Positions 46,601 to 61,025 are shown, counted from the first letter of the stretch. The stretch is 64,000 nucleotides of DNA from Linnemannia hyalina (GCA_019671135.1 JAHRHY010000012.1:744001-808000); one strand, 5' to 3'. Notes: generated by a model not told the origin, from the letters alone. Numbers and translations are program-made.

Positions 46601-49600
46601 GCCTCATCGTCAGGAATGGTCATGCTCTCGTCCGGCGCCTTGAAGTCGTCGGCGAAATCGGGGAACATCTCCTTGAAGGTGGCCTCATCGATAGCATCAT
46701 CATCCATTCCCTCGTACTTGTTGACACGCTGCTTGTAGAGCGACTCTTGCTCAATCGCCATCTTTGCAGCATGTTCCTCTCCCTTGGTCCAAATATTAGT
46801 GACCTCGGCAAAGAGGTTGTCGAGGGTATCGATGGAGGCCTTGTTGAGGATACCAGTGGCAGCAACTTCACGACGCTGATGTTGAAGAGCAGTGATGAGG
46901 TACTTGAGGTAGAACGACCAGGGCTTCGACACGACATCCTTGTCGAAGACGGTGCGCTTGACAACCGCAAGGGTTGCAGGCTGGGTCACGACATGAAGCG
47001 AGTCCATCTTGTCCGAGTTCTCGACGTGGTAGTCAGGGACGCGAACCAAGCACGTGACAATGGACTCCAAGGCATCGCGGTCCTGATGATCGGCCAAGGC
47101 GTTGGCGGAGGCAATGAGACGGACTCCAAACTTGACCTGGTAGACAGCGACAACCAAGGGCTGCAGAATATCGCGGTAGGCACGGAACTTTTGGCCGTTG
47201 CGACGAATGAACTCGTGGGTGATGTCCTGGAACAGCTTCTCTTGGTCAAACTGGGAGCCGTCCTTGATGGTCTCGACCTTCTCCAGAAGAGTAGAGATCG
47301 AATCAACGTTGACGGCAGCCTTCTGAATTTGCCAAACTTGCTTGAACAACTCCTCGAGCTGAGACTTTGCGGGACGAAGGGCAACATCCAACGCAAAGTG
47401 CTCAATCTCGTACTCGACGCGAGCTAACTCCTTGATCTTCTCCAGAATAACAACGTTCTCCTGCGATCCGGTGAAGGAAGCCTCGATATCCTGACGGACC
47501 TTAATCTCAGACTGGAGTTCCTCTTGCTTCATACGAAGGGCATGGAGCATGAGGCGGGGCTTGGCTGTGGGATCCAAGGAGTAGTCGGGGACATAGAGGG
47601 CCATGAAGGTCAGTCCGATGTGAACCCAGGCCTTGCCGTGGTGGCTCTGGAGCTGAATCTCGTTGTCACCGATGATCTGGTAGAACTGAATAGAATGAAC
47701 CAGGTGGGAGATCGAGAGGGCGAGATGGCGACCGACGGAGGAGGGCTTGAGCGAGACAGTGCTCTGGTTGAACTGCAACAGGGTCGACAGATCGGCCTCA
47801 AAGGCATGGCCCTGGCGAGTGGTAGTGCTGAGAGTAGCAACCAACGAATCCAGAGCCTGGCGTTGCGCAGAGAAGTCAATCTCTGAGTGAACCTGAACAA
47901 TCACATCCAAAACCTATTGGTGAAAAATGAAATAAATTAACAATTAAACAGGTCAGCGCACGAACATCTTTTTCTTCTTGTGATGTTCTCTACCCAATCG
48001 GGGCACTTACCAAGCAGATGGAGGCGATCAAGTTGATCAAGGACGCGGCAACGCGGTTGGTGCGCTTCGAGCTACGGGCCTGATGGGCAACAAGCGAGCG
48101 AGTCTGCTCCAGCTGAGCATCCATAGAGCTGATAGCCGCTTTGGGGAGTGTGGTCCTATTAGATTATGTTCCTTGGTTAGTGATTATTCAACAAAGGAAA
48201 AAAAACTCAACCGTACAACATTCTTAATCAAGGGGACTACAGTGGATGAGGGACTTACAAGTAGTTGAAATAGGCGATCGTGTCCACGCTCTGGAACAAC
48301 TTGGCAGGTCCTTGGATAGCTGGGTACTCGCGGACATCCTCCTTGAACACCTTGCCTCCATAGGAATCAAACTTGGCATCCTTGTAGGCATTGTGCCAGA
48401 GGCGTCCGTGCCAGTTGTGCAAGACATCCTGAACCAAACGATTATAGACAGCCTGGGTGTTTTCATTCACACCTAATTGTTTTCATCGAAGAAAAAAAAA
48501 ATAAGATCAGCTTCAAGTCTTGGATCCAGTATGAGCGTAGTTAATCAAAACAAGACCTTCCATTTACCCTTGGTATCTGAATCAAAGACCCAGATCAATC
48601 GCTTGTGGGGAACAAAGTCGGTCGCTGAGCGTGTGGTGCTCTTGAGTGAGAATTCGTGCAGGGAACGGATCTCATCAAGAACAGCGCTAGAGAGCTGGAC
48701 GCCCTTGGGCAAAGCCTGCTGGAGCTTGGCCAACAAAGCCATCTCTGTCACAGAGCTCGAGAAGTCCATGATAGGGTACATGAAATCCGCGGCCTGTTGG
48801 TTGGTAGCAGACTTGACCTTGGGGAATCCCTCCTGCTGCTTCCGCACACCCTCAATTTGCTTTTGCAAATGCTATATTGTATAATGAGCGACGGTTATAA
48901 TCAGTAATTGGTCGTATTGCACATTACATTGGCGAATCAACAAGTAATGAGATACTTACGGCAGGGACATGCTTGATAGTCTTCAGCAAGACGGCTCCGT
49001 TCTCAGGGCTTTGGTCGACAAAGTACAAGGTGGCAATGGCATCAACAAGGGTGTCCTTGAACTCGGGCATGCTGCCAATGGCTCTAGCCTTTGCCAAGAC
49101 ATCCTTGTCCAAAAGAGCCTCATCAGACCAAACATCGATGCTTGAAGCGATGGCCAACAACTCTTCCTCGACTTGGACAAGCTCTTGAGAGGCCAGGACG
49201 GAAGGATGAAGACGTCTCCAAAGACTCTTCATCAGTGTTCCGGTGGTGAGGACCATGGCCTCAGTCATGATGTCCAAGCTCCTGAACAAGGGACCAAAGA
49301 ACTCGGGCGCCATAGAGAGCAAGAACTCACCCGACTCGGTCATCATCTTGACCAAAATCATGAGCTCGCCGACATTGACCGTGGGCTCCTGAACAACTTC
49401 CCAGACCATGTCACGCTTGTCAAGGAACAAGTGAAGTTTGGCGGCCTAAGAACAGATACCATGGATATGTGTTAACATCATGCTTATTCCGCAAGAATGA
49501 CAAATAATCAAAACCATACATTCTGTTGACACTTACATTCTCGTCACTCAGTCCATTCAGGTCTGAGATCCATTGGGTGACAATGGTCTTGATGGCATTC

Positions 49601-52600
49601 AGACAGGGGCTGATCTCGGCAACGACTTGGTGCTGCAGAGGCTTGTCCCAGAGTTTGCGCTGGTAGAGATACGAGATCTGGACCGTGCTGGGCTTCTTTC
49701 CGCGTGCCTGAGCATAGACCTTCTCCTCAAGGTAGTCGAGCTTCTTGACGCGGATGAAAAGAGTGACCAGACGAGCGATCGCCTGGTACTCCAGCCATTC
49801 CTCCTGGGCCAACTCGTCGGATTGGCAGAGTCTGTCAATTGCCCAGAACAAGTCGGGGTTCAATCTCATATCCGCAGGCTATCGAAAAAGTGATAAATGT
49901 AAATAAAAAGTTAGCAATGTTCCCCTGTGTTACCTAGGCGCATGTCAAAATTATTTACAGACGAGGATTGATTTACCTGAGTAGCCATAAGGTGAGTGTT
50001 CAAGTCGAGTCTTGAAGCCAAGGATGCCTTGAGGTCAGCAAGGCGGGCAAGCAGAGCACTCTGAGACAGCTGCGTCAAGATATGATCAGCCATCAGGGCT
50101 TGGGCTCTGCTGTCATCCTCCAAGTCACGGGTCTCCAACAAGCTCTGGATCCAGGTCTTGCGAAGGTCCGCGTCATGGATAGAGGTCGTCTCCAAGAAAT
50201 AGTGTGCGGCAGTCCAGGTCAGAGCAGCCGGTGTGTCCAAAAGAAGGAGGTACATCAGGTACGATCCATGCAGCGAGACGGTTGCCAACTTGGATTCCTG
50301 AGCAAACATGCGTCCCTCGAGAAGATGAGGGCAATTGGTCACGGACAACGAATTCCCGGCACTAGGCTCCAGGACAAACGAAGGTGCTTCCAAAGTCTCG
50401 GTTGTGGGCAGCTCGAGCTGGTTCTCCCCCTCGAGGGTATAAACCTGCTGGACACCATGACGGAGGGCCATCTCAAGGGGCTCGCCTCTCTGAAGACGCT
50501 CGACAATGAAGCGGGTGTAGAGCAACATATCCTTGGCGTGGACGGTCTTCCAGGGCATCGTCAACTTGTAGTAGTTCCTGATGTAGTGGTGGATCTGGCT
50601 GATCATCGTTGGCACGCCTTTTCCACGAACGCCCAGGGTGTTGGCTATCTTGAGCGAGTCCTGGCTGTTGTTGATCCATTCGGCATCAACCAGCGTGATC
50701 TCGACACCACGGTTTCTCATGGCGCGGGACAACTCTCCGTAACGGGGATCGACAGTCATGAAGATCCTGAAGTTGGGGTGAGGGCGGATAATCTTGACCT
50801 CGCCGTCAACCAAACCGCGCTCGTTAACCATCAACGTACCGTTGGGCTCCATCAACGAGTTGAGACGATCCAAGACTGAGGGGTTGCTTAAGTTGGCATT
50901 GTCAATCAAAAGCCAATGACCGTGCTCCAGAGCGTTGATGAGAGATCCATCAATCCACTCGAACCGACCACTGACCGAGGTGACCTCGAGACCGCGCAGA
51001 ACCTTGAACTTTTCGTCGAGCTCCTCGATCTCTTTGTCAAGGTCCAGCTTGAACTCCTGAACCAAGTAACGGAGCTGATTCAAGAGTGACTCGATGGCGT
51101 TGTTGCGCATGACGCGGTCGTCAGCTTGGTGACGCTCGAAGGTGTTGCGTTTAGCGAACCTGTCTTGCGAGTGCAAAAGGTAGAGACTCTGGCTGATCTC
51201 GCGGGCGTAGGCGACAGGGTTAGCTTGGCTGGGGCTCTTAATCAGGATCATCTCGCGAGAGACGCGGCTGGCAAGGCGAGAAAGGCCCAACATGATGTGC
51301 TCCTGGTGACGAGCAATATCGACCTGCTCGAATCCTCCCAACAACTCCATTGTATCGACACCAGAGTTCATGGAGAACTCTTCCAGCTTGTTGCCGGTCA
51401 AGTTGGCCAATAGACGGACGATCGAGGTCTTGCCGCTGGAGGCAGGTCCGGTCAAGATGGCCATCCAGTTGACCTCCACGCATTTCATCAGACCCTCAAG
51501 GGGCGCCAACAATGACTGCAAAAGATGGAGGTCCTTGCCGAGGACGTTGGTGGTGTCACCGTGCCGACGTGGCAAGAGCGAGTGTCCGACCTGCATGTGC
51601 TTGTCATCCATGTGGTAGTAGGGCGACTTGCTGCGAGTGTAGGGCTGGCCGAAAATCTTCTCGAACAACGCGGTGGTAGCGACGCGATCCTCCTCGGTTC
51701 TCATGCGCTGCAGGTAGATAAGATCAAAATGCTCAGATGGGTCGTGGTTGTATCCGAGTCCATGATCAGGCAAGGTCATCAACTCCATCCAGCGGAAGAC
51801 ATCGCGCAAGTTGAACTCCCAGGGGCTTCCCTTGCGACCGAAGCTGAGCTTGACCATGGTCTCCTCGAACATTTGGTAGTTGAAGTCGATCATCTTTTGG
51901 AGCATCGAATCTTCAACTTGAGGGAAGAGGTGCTTGCAGATGAAAAGGATATCGCCGTCCGTCAGCTGCTCCACAAAGACCTGGGTGAAACGGTTGACAA
52001 AGGACTTGGGGAGACCCTTACGTCCACCTCCCTGCTGCAAGGGGTTCTGAGCAGCAAAGACGCGGAAGTTCATGTCGCAGGCAAAGGTCCTGTCCAGTTC
52101 GGGGATGTAAACGGAACCACGGTGGTCGAGACAAGAGTTGAGACCCTCGAGAACACTCTGGCTGGCCAAGTTGATCTCATCCAACAAGACCCAGTCGCCG
52201 TTCTTCATGGCCTGAAGGAAAGGGGCGTCTCTCCAGGCAAACTCTCCGCTGTTTCCTCCCTCGACGGGAAGATCCGAACCAAACAGATCCATCAAATCCG
52301 TCTGCTCGGACAAGTTGATCCTGACAAGGTTGTGGGCGGAAGCGGTAGCGAGGGCAGCGACAAGGGACGTCTTGCCCACACCGGGGGAACCTTCCAGAAG
52401 AATAGGCTTTCGGAGCTGCAAGGCACGAAGGACGCGCATGGCGTTGTCGGTGGTGGTCGGCGCTAGGAGAGTGAACTTGATCTTTTGGTTCTCGAGCTCT
52501 CCCTTCTTGATGAAAAAGGGAGTGATACCGAATTCCTGGCTGTCGTTCTTGACAGTACCGGTGCCCTCGGCGAAAACGGCAGCCTCGCCAAGGTGGATAA

Positions 52601-55600
52601 CATCGTCGTTCTTGCTCAGGGCAGCCAGAGAACGAAGACGGAACTCCTTCAGGAGATCGCCAGTGAGAGAAGCACCTCCTGCAGAAGCGTTGGATCCAAG
52701 ACCATCGAGCAACACCAGACTTCCTCCGTGGACAAAGGCCTCCTCGGGACTCAGCAGACCCTTGGCCATCAGCTCGTTCATGAACCGGACCCAGGCCAGA
52801 ATATCTCTCAGACTGACAACGACGCGGCTCTTGCCAAGCTCATGGGTGAACCAGGCAACAAAGTCGAGAATTCGGTCCGCGAATCCGGTCATCTCGTTCT
52901 TGTACGTGATCTGCTCCTCGATAATTTTGACCAGATCCTCGCGATCGGTAACGGCAGGGACCCAGATTTCGGTGAAACGGTTGCGAAGAGCGGGCGACAG
53001 CTCCTTTTTACCATAGTCGCCTCCAGGGTTCATGGTGGCCAAGAACTGGAAGTTGGGGGCACCGTTCATGACCTCGACCGTCTTGCCTCCCTTCTCGGCC
53101 AGAACCAAAAGACGCTGGGGCTCAAGGACACTGTTGAGACGCTCCAGGACCGAATCGTCAGCCAAGGAGATCTCATCTAACAGGAACAGATGACCCTCCT
53201 TCATCGACTGCACCAAGGGACCGTCGTGCCACTCGAAAAGGGTGGTAGCTTGACGGTACGTTCTGCGAAGCTCGGTGATGACGGTGATAAGCTCGGTGCC
53301 ATCCTCCAGCGTCTTAGACTCCATCTGGTTGGTCTTGACGCAGTTCTCGAAAGCAGAGACAAAGACATCCAAGTCGGCTTCCTCGGGGACAAAGGTGAAC
53401 TCGGCGCCAGCATCGGCAAGGAACTTGGCAATCTCGATCTTGGTGGCTGCGACCAAACTCTGGTTGTTACGAACGGGTCTCTGTCCTCCAAGAAGATCGG
53501 CCGTCTCGGTATTTTGGTGACAGTTGACAATGACCAACTCGAGGCCGAGGTACTCGGACAACATTTGACAGACCGTTGTCTTTCCGCATCCAGTCTCTCC
53601 GACGAGCAGGACAGGCTCGTTGTTCTTAAGACAGCGACTCACAAGAGTGAAGAGACGCTTCATAGCCTTGGTCCAGACAACGTTCTCTCGACCGCCATGG
53701 AAACGCTCAATGTATTCGTGGACCTCAGGGCAGTTGTACATCTTGTCCTGATCAATCGTGCTCCTCATGACCTCCTCCAGGACCTCCTTGACGACAACGC
53801 GCTCCTCGTCCTTACGGCACCTCTCAGCCAAGATCATGTAGCCGTCCATGGCCAACTCCTCGTAGCTGTTAGCGCCACGGCCTGCCCAACGGAAAAGATC
53901 ACGAAGAGTAATGAATCCATGTCCTTGCTCGAACAGACGGGTGGTCTGGCGACGTGCCATCAGCTTCTTGTAGACCTCGACCAAGCGCTTGCAGTAGCTG
54001 GGCGCCATAGTGCAGCGCTGGGAGAGAATGGTCTCGAGCTCGTTCTCGGGGATCTCGTCAAAGAACAGCTCCAAGAAACGGTTTCGGAACGCGCGCGAGA
54101 GCTGCTTACGTCCTCCGTACATTCCGGCGGGGTTCTGGGTGGCGAAGAGCATAAAGTCAGGGTGGGGCTTGACAATCTCGCCAGTCTCGGGGATGACCAG
54201 CTCTCGGTTATCGTCCAAAAGACGGTTGAGCGCCTCAAGAACATCACTAGGGGCCAAGTTCAACTCATCCAGTACGATCCAGTATCCATTCTTGAGAGCC
54301 TCTACCAAAACACCCTCCTGGAAGACCAGCTGGCCCTCCGTGTTGGAAATGTAGGTTCCGATGTATTCCTGCAAATCGGTGTGTTCGTGGTTGTTGATAC
54401 GGACAAACTTGTGGCCCAATCGGTGGGCGAGGTACTCGATCATCGAGGTCTTTCCGGCAGAGGTGGGACCTTGGATCAGGATGGGGAAGCGTCTTGTCAT
54501 GACAACACGCGAAAGGTTGTTGAGGTTGTGTTCGACGGAGGAGGTCAAGATGTACTGACCATCATCGCGAACAGGGTGGGAACCGCATTGAAGCCAGAAG
54601 TGGCCAAACTGGATCATCTCCTTGCCTTCGCTGGACTCGGGCCGGCGGGGAATCTGAGAGATGACCGAACGGGGGTTCCTGACGCCATTGAGTAAATGTT
54701 TCTCGACCAGAGCCTGGACAACGCGCTCACTCTCCTTGCTCAGCTGAGTCAGGAACGTCATGCTGAAGGCCTCGTACATCGATCGTCGCAATCCGTAGGT
54801 GGTGACAATCTCGCGGACGAACTGCAGTGCGCGAGTCAAAGTTCTCATAGAGAAGTGAGGTCTTTGACCAGCACCGTCAGCCAACTTGTGGGCGTTGCTC
54901 AGAGCCTTGACAGCCATGTAAAAGTCGGCAATGTCGATCATGGCACGCTGGTCTCCAATGGCGGCACCCTCCAGGTACTTTTTGATGATCTCCAGCAAAT
55001 CCTCTCGTCTGGCATCTGGTGGGTGGACATAGAACTCTGTGAATCGGTTTCGGAGGCCGGGGGGAAGGTCCTTCTTGCCGACATCGGTAGCGGGGTTCAT
55101 ACAGGCAAACACCCTGAAGTTCTTGTGGCGTACGACAGGTTCCGAATCACCACGCTCAGCCAACAGAATACTGCCATTTTCGTCCTGCAACAATCCACTG
55201 AGTGATTCCAGAGTCTCCGTTGAAGCCAAGTTGATTTCGTCCAAAAGAATCCAGTCTCCGCGGCGGACGGCCTTGACGAGGGCTCCCTCCAGGAACGAGA
55301 ACACGAACTTCGCGGATGAGGCAGAGTAGGTCTCCTTGAGGGTCGAGAGTTGGTCGGCGAACGTCTGCCAGTCTTTCTTCAGCGTAGGGGAGAACTTCTT
55401 GGAAGTAACAGATTCGCCGTCGGCAGTCTGCTTGGAGGTGTCGAACTTGGCCTCGGCCATTTCGATCGACTTGGACCAGGTCTTGATGAGCGCATCCCAC
55501 TTGCTGTGAAGGTAGTACTTATCGACAAGGTTGATGAACTGCTGGTTCTTTTTCCTGGAGAATGTCCTGCAAAAGAGGTCGTCGAACGTGTTTTTGAGCG

Positions 55601-58298
55601 GCACAGCCAACACCTTGACATCCACTGGCTTGAATCCTCCGAGCAAATCTGAAGAATCCGACTGTTGAGAAAGGTTGATGACGGTCAAGTTGTGGTTCAA
55701 AAGACTGGCGAGGTGTTGAACCACCGTCGTCTTTCCTGTTCCGGTCTCTCCGACAAGCAAGACAGGCTCGTTCAAGTGAACCGAAACGGCGATCCGTTCC
55801 ATCAACTTGGCAGCATGGGCGGTCTTGGCGAAATCCGAACGCTTGTTCTTTTTCCGGGATCCTCCCTGCTCTACGGTGAGGATAGGAAGGGTCACACGAC
55901 CGATGGTGATCCTGTCGGGATTCCGGTCATCCAACTCGGGCGTATAGGTGTTGATGTAATGGCGAACCATTTGCTCCGGTATCGTGAGAGCAGCTCCAAG
56001 GCGGATAAGCACCTTTTCCCAGACGTCATACTCGGCAATCATGGAACAGAAGCAATCGACGGCCTCCGAGAAGAGATCCTGCAAGATGGCGGGGTCGACT
56101 CCTCGCTTTGAACTGATCAGGTTGCCGAGTGCCATGTACCCGCCCTTGGCCTTGATGAGAGTGTCGATACGAGTGCACCACTTCATGAGATCACGGGGTG
56201 AGATTGTGCGTGAGACCATGGACTGTGATGTAGAGAACTCGGATGATGCAAAGGTGATGGCGATGCTCTGGAAGACTGTCATAATCAGATTGGGCAACAC
56301 TTGGTCGCCAAGGTCTTGGAAGCGCTCGTGGATGATCTGCGACAACTCCTCGTGAGAGAGGGAGTTGACCTGAACTCGGGTCCAGAGGTTGGCTCCGATG
56401 CTTCCGTCTGTCCCGCTCACATTACGCGCCATCATACGTCCCGAACGGGTAGGGATCATCGATTTGGTGGCAAAGAGTTGGAAATCCTCGCTGGCGGGGA
56501 TCTTCTCGCCTCGGCTGGGGATAAAGAGGGTCCTGGATTCGAGCAAAGGCAGGAGGACCGAGAGAACCTCCATAGGAGCAAGGTCGATATCCTCGATCAA
56601 CAGCCACTTTCCATCCCTGACGGCAGTTGTGAGAACTCCAGCCTGCCACTTGAAAGATCCTGGCTTGGAGGTCGACACATATGTTCCCAAAAGCACTTTT
56701 GAATCCGTCTGGTCTCCCAAATGAATCTTGACCAAGTCTATAACAATGCACCGTGAGAATGGTCTGATTAATACCTGTCGACATGTTACTGAAACAATGT
56801 ACATCGCCCTAACCGCAGAAAGACGGTTGACTGCTTACCATCGCGACCGGTGACTCGGGCAACCTCCTCGACAAGGGCCGTCTTTCCTGCGCCGGTGACA
56901 CCCTCGAGCAAGACTGGGGCACCGATGGAGAGAGCAAGGCCGATGGAATGGAGGTTATGCTTTGTTGTTTCTGTCAAAACAAGCTTGTGTTCTGGCAAAG
57001 TTGACTGCTCGTGCTGTGGGCTGGTGGATCTGGGGAGGAGGACTCCACAGAGATTGACGGTGAGTGGTGAGAGATCCTCAGCTGTAAGTCTCCTGTATGG
57101 ATCCTTTGATTCCACGACTGCTGTGTTTCCAAAGAGTGCGAGCTGTTCGGTCGAGATGCGGTCCTGCTCCATCAAGCTAATCGTAGTTGAATTGAGATAA
57201 AATGGAGTTAATATCTATTATAGGGGAAACAACAACATCCTGAGATATGTGCAAATAAAACACTCTACAAGAACTTACGTGAGCAAGTCTGCTTTGTATT
57301 TTTGAGAACCAACGATCCAGCTAATGTCGGTTCCCTCTGCAAGGTGAACCTTCAAGGCGGATCCAATCTGGTCATCCCTGATGTCGAGAACAATGGCGAG
57401 GCAGCGGATAGCAAGGTACTTCAGTGCCTCGTCGTTGAATGAGAGCAAGTTATAGAGTGGTGTCCAGTCCCAAAGTGATCCGAAGGTCGGTTGTGAAAAG
57501 TTCAAAAGGCGGAAGCAAGTCATCAAAGTGTCCTGGGCTCGTTTCGTTACGGCCTATGAAAATTGACAGTGATAAGATGTCCATCAATGTTAGATACATT
57601 GCAGCATGAGGTGGCGCGTAAGTCTGCAGACTATCCTGAAGGTCTTCGTTACCTCTGAGGGTGCGTTAAGATCGCTTTCTGTGAGTGTGTTGAGCCATTC
57701 CAATGGTGAGGGATATTGAGAGAAGAGTCTCACAGCGAAGCTAGTAGGTAAAAATGAAAATGAGGCGGATATTAGCGACATGCATAAATTACACCACTTA
57801 ACAGCAACATCAATGCCACAGGGAACAATGTAGCCTCGGTCAACGTGTGTACCTTTTCACTTGTGGGACAATAGGGAGGATGAGCGCGAATGCTCTAGCC
57901 ATGCTCTCGAGATCCTGCTGCGAATTCCTGTTATGATCGGCAAGGCTGTTGTTGTCGGACATCTGCTGAGTCTGATCTAAAAGGGGTGACGACGCTGGGT
58001 CGGAGACAAGCCAACGAGCAACCAAATCGAGGAGAATTGGCCGGAAGAGCTGAACAACCTTGCAGGCAAGGTGTTCGTTCTTAAGCAAGTTCGACAGAAT
58101 GTTGAGGACCTGACCGGTCTCCTGGCGGGTCAGGACCTTGGTCCCGTCGGCAAAGACGGTGAGTGCGTGGCGCTGGAGGGGCGACAGTATCTTGTCGGTG
58201 AGTTTGATATAAGTCTGGGTATCAAGAAACTCGAGCAGGTCTGTTGTTGCCGCAGACAGGTCCATGCTGAGTGGGTCGTGAATAGTAGAGGAAGCCAT
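40672..58298 (-). CDS. MDN1: Midasin (Mdn1/Rea1), AAA+ ribosome-assembly ATPase
   Basis: Giant dynein-like ATPase that strips assembly factors from pre-60S particles in nucleolus and nucleoplasm. Exons 58298-57853, 57740-57653, 57553-57279, 57176-56839, 56737-49977, 49878-49537, 49445-48960, 48871-48568, 48472-48259, 48155-48011 and 47913-40672 give 5,546 aa (human about 5,600, yeast 4,910). Six P-loops: GVTGAGKT (about 360), GETGTGKT (712), GPTSAGKT (1139), GETGCGKT (1427), GSPGVGKT (1831), GPASSGKT (2144). Walker B motifs are LIEDIDLA, LLDEINLA, VLDELNLA, LLDEISLA, LLDEINLA and the degenerate LIDNANLS of AAA6. Then come a long helical linker, a D/E-rich region (about 4600-5220) and the MIDAS domain with IDDSTSMSES (about 5340), which binds the Ubl domains of Rsa4 and Ytm1. 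A poly-Ala run lies before the acidic region. The start is MASST in CCATGG context. Two exons of 6.8 and 7.2 kb hold most of the gene. Confidence 0.96.
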
Positions 58299-58770
58299 GG
58301 TGTGTTTTTTGTTGGTGTGAGGTGAGTGGAATGGTGAGGTGGGTGAGGGAGTGAGGGGAGATGATAGTAAATGGTACAATGCAAAGGTGTGGAAGATAAT
58401 ACAAAAAAATGAAAGAAAAGGAAAAATGCAAGTGTGAATGAAAGTGGAATTGATAGTTGTTCTGGGTCTCTTTTTTTTCTATGCTATGGTCGGGTGCACA
58501 ACACTTTTGTGAACAGTCAAAAATGGTGGCAGGGATGATGACCAAGGGGGCAAAAAAGAGGATTGGGGGGAAGGAGGGGAGAGACTGCAAAAGAAGAACC
58601 AAGGCGACAAAAAAGAATACAATCATATCCTCCAAGGCACTCTTTTCTTTTTTTTTTTTTTTGTGGCTTCACATCTAATGATCGTAAACAGTGTGACTGC
58701 TTCGTCTGTGCACTGGTCGCACATGGTTGATTATTGAAATAACGTTCTTTTTTTCTACAGAGAAATATAT
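58299..58770. other. Spacer between MDN1 and phosphatidylserine synthase
   Basis: Contains the MDN1 promoter and leader (C/A-rich on the minus strand just upstream of 58298) and the 3' end of the synthase gene. A T-run lies at about 58648-58662. No other feature seen. Confidence 0.6.
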
Positions 58771-61025
58771 CTATTGAGCTTTAAGCTTGCCTTTGCTATT
58801 GCCTTGGAGCTTGGGCAGGAGGAAGAACTGGTAAATGGGGAATGCAGTCAAGAGTGACAAGAAGGCAGCCCAAAAGTAAACGACCTCCTTGGGCGCAGGG
58901 TTGGGGAACTCGTCCTGACCAAACTTGCACACAATCAGTACCTCGGTAGCAATGCTGCCAATCAACAACCACGCCTGAGGTCCAATGCGCTTGCAGTTGC
59001 TATATATTTGTAGACAGGCGAACGAAGCCATAAAGTTGTTAGTACTCGGTTTCAAACATGGGTCATCGATAGAGATACGATCTGGCAATGACTGTTGAAC
59101 TTACACATCATGGAAATACTGGTATGCCTCGCGCACACCAGGGATACCAAACATAAAGTATAACAAGATGCGGATCACATTGATAGAGTGTGCTGGGGGG
59201 ATCCAAAGAAGAGTCTTGAGGTAGAACGCGTCCAACTCGCAAATCAAAAACTAGATGGAATGAGCGCGAGAATGTACATTAGTCCGTGCCTGATAAAAAC
59301 GATGACAGTGACCGCTTTCATTTAAACAAGATGAATTCACTCACCATGGCGAGGATAAAGAGAACGGTGCAGTAGCTCTTGAAGCTCTTGGTCATGTCCC
59401 ACTCAAACTTGGTCCATGACTTGGGGGTGAACTGGGCGATGGATCTCTTCATCTTTCCACGGAGAGTAGGGATCTCGGCCAGTCCCTGCCATGAGTACTG
59501 CTTCATCTCAAAGTACTCGCAGGTCTTGACACCAAGGTACATACCCAGCCAGTTGCAGATGAGAACATCCAAGATCCACTAAAAGGTCCAGACCCAGCAA
59601 AAAAAAAGCACAGTTACGGTGAAAAAAGAAAAGGTCAGGGTCAGTCAGGGTCAAGTCAAGTAAGGTTTGGTTACACAGCTTTTTTCTCTTCTTTCTTTTT
59701 TTGTGAGAATTTCCGCTCTTGGTGGACCCCATTTCGAGATCAACCGAAGAGCACAAATATGCGACACATAGTACTTACGTGATCCCACCAGCACTCGTCA
59801 AAGTTGTTCAATTGGTGAGAGAGCGAGTACTCCATGACCTCAAACATCACCGACAGGATCCAGCAGAAGGTGTAGTCGCGCAAGATCAGAGCCTTGCAAA
59901 ACCAGCCAAGGGCATGAGCCAACACGAACTCGTCAAAGACTTGGCTCTATACAGGGAAGAGTACAATCACTGTTAGACCAGCTCGTTTGTTTGTTTGATT
60001 TTGGGAGGAGTGGACATATGACCAGATCAAGCCAATAGAATGTGCCAGTCCTTACCACGACATTATCGTAAGTGAGCTCACAGGAATCACCGTAAGACTT
60101 TTCAGGCAAAGGGACACCGAGAGAAGGGTCGAGATATGTGAAGAAACGTCTAGCATCGTGCTTGTTCTAGTGGGCGAGAGGTGAAAGTAAAGATGTTAGC
60201 TTCGGGTTTGTGCGCTGACAAAAGATGAAGGGCCGCTGCTCCTGCGTAATGAGCTCTTGTCGGTTACCTGGAACAACAAAAAGACGAGGAAGAGCTGGTA
60301 GACGACTCCCAAGGACAAAACAACTCTCCAGAGTGCAGGGTGGGGTCTCAACAACAGACTGTCGCGGAACTGGAGCATCCCGAAAACGCAGAAGACACCA
60401 ATGGAAGCCACCACTCCGCTGTTGTGGACATTGAAAAAGGAGAGGAGAATATTATTAGGACGTACAATTACAATTCTTGCTGACAAGTTTTTCGAACACT
60501 CTCCCCACCAAACAAAAAAGATGTTCTCTAAGCAAACTTACATCTTGACGTTGGTCATGGTGTCGTCGAGCTCGGGAGTCATGGCCACATAGACAAGACT
60601 CAAGAGCATTGCCCCGAGAATCGTCAGAGTTCTGGGCGTGTCTATCGCCGAAGACGAAAAAGATCCAGAACGATTGAAATATCGATGTCAGTGTTTGCTG
60701 TTGCTGTTGCTGCCGCTGCTGTCTTCAACTACATTCCTGAGGTATATCCCGTTGCGTCCATTTTAGATGATGGTAAAAGTCGATGGTCCTAAACGACAAC
60801 AAACAGCGTAAAAAACGAAAGCTTGGTTTTGGCCTTACAAAAGAAACCGACGGCAGGGTCTACCTCGGCTAAAGTCTTTTGGTATTGAACTGAAGTGTCC
60901 TTGGTGAACCATTCTGGCTTGTCGCCGAGGGAAGATTCGGATGCGAACGAGATGGAGGATGCGCTGGATGCCTGCCTGGACTTGAGATGAGGCTGGGCAA
61001 CCTCTGCGGCGTGCTGATCAGCCAT
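58771..61025 (-). CDS. Phosphatidylserine synthase, base-exchange type (PTDSS family)
   Basis: ER multi-spanning enzyme that exchanges the head group of phosphatidylcholine or phosphatidylethanolamine for L-serine (family knowledge). Exons 61025-60839, 60641-60542, 60418-60268, 60166-60056, 59946-59779, 59578-59345, 59250-59105 and 58999-58771 give 441 aa with all phases closed; human PTDSS1 is 473. Diagnostic segments are [89 protein letters not shown] and [18 protein letters not shown]. These match the animal and plant base-exchange family and are unrelated to the CDP-diacylglycerol-dependent Cho1 used by yeasts. An acidic, Ser-rich cytosolic N-terminus precedes the helices; the C-terminus is Lys-rich ([12 protein letters not shown]) without a classical KKXX. 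PC versus PE preference cannot be read from the sequence. Confidence 0.93.

Noticed and set aside
42898..47427. Long plus-strand frames (548 and 918 codons) opposite MDN1
   Set aside because: They are shadows of the MDN1 reading frame; the Leu/Val-rich strings are the reverse complement of the acidic GAG/GAC-rich domain. MDN1 is supported by P-loops and the MIDAS motif.
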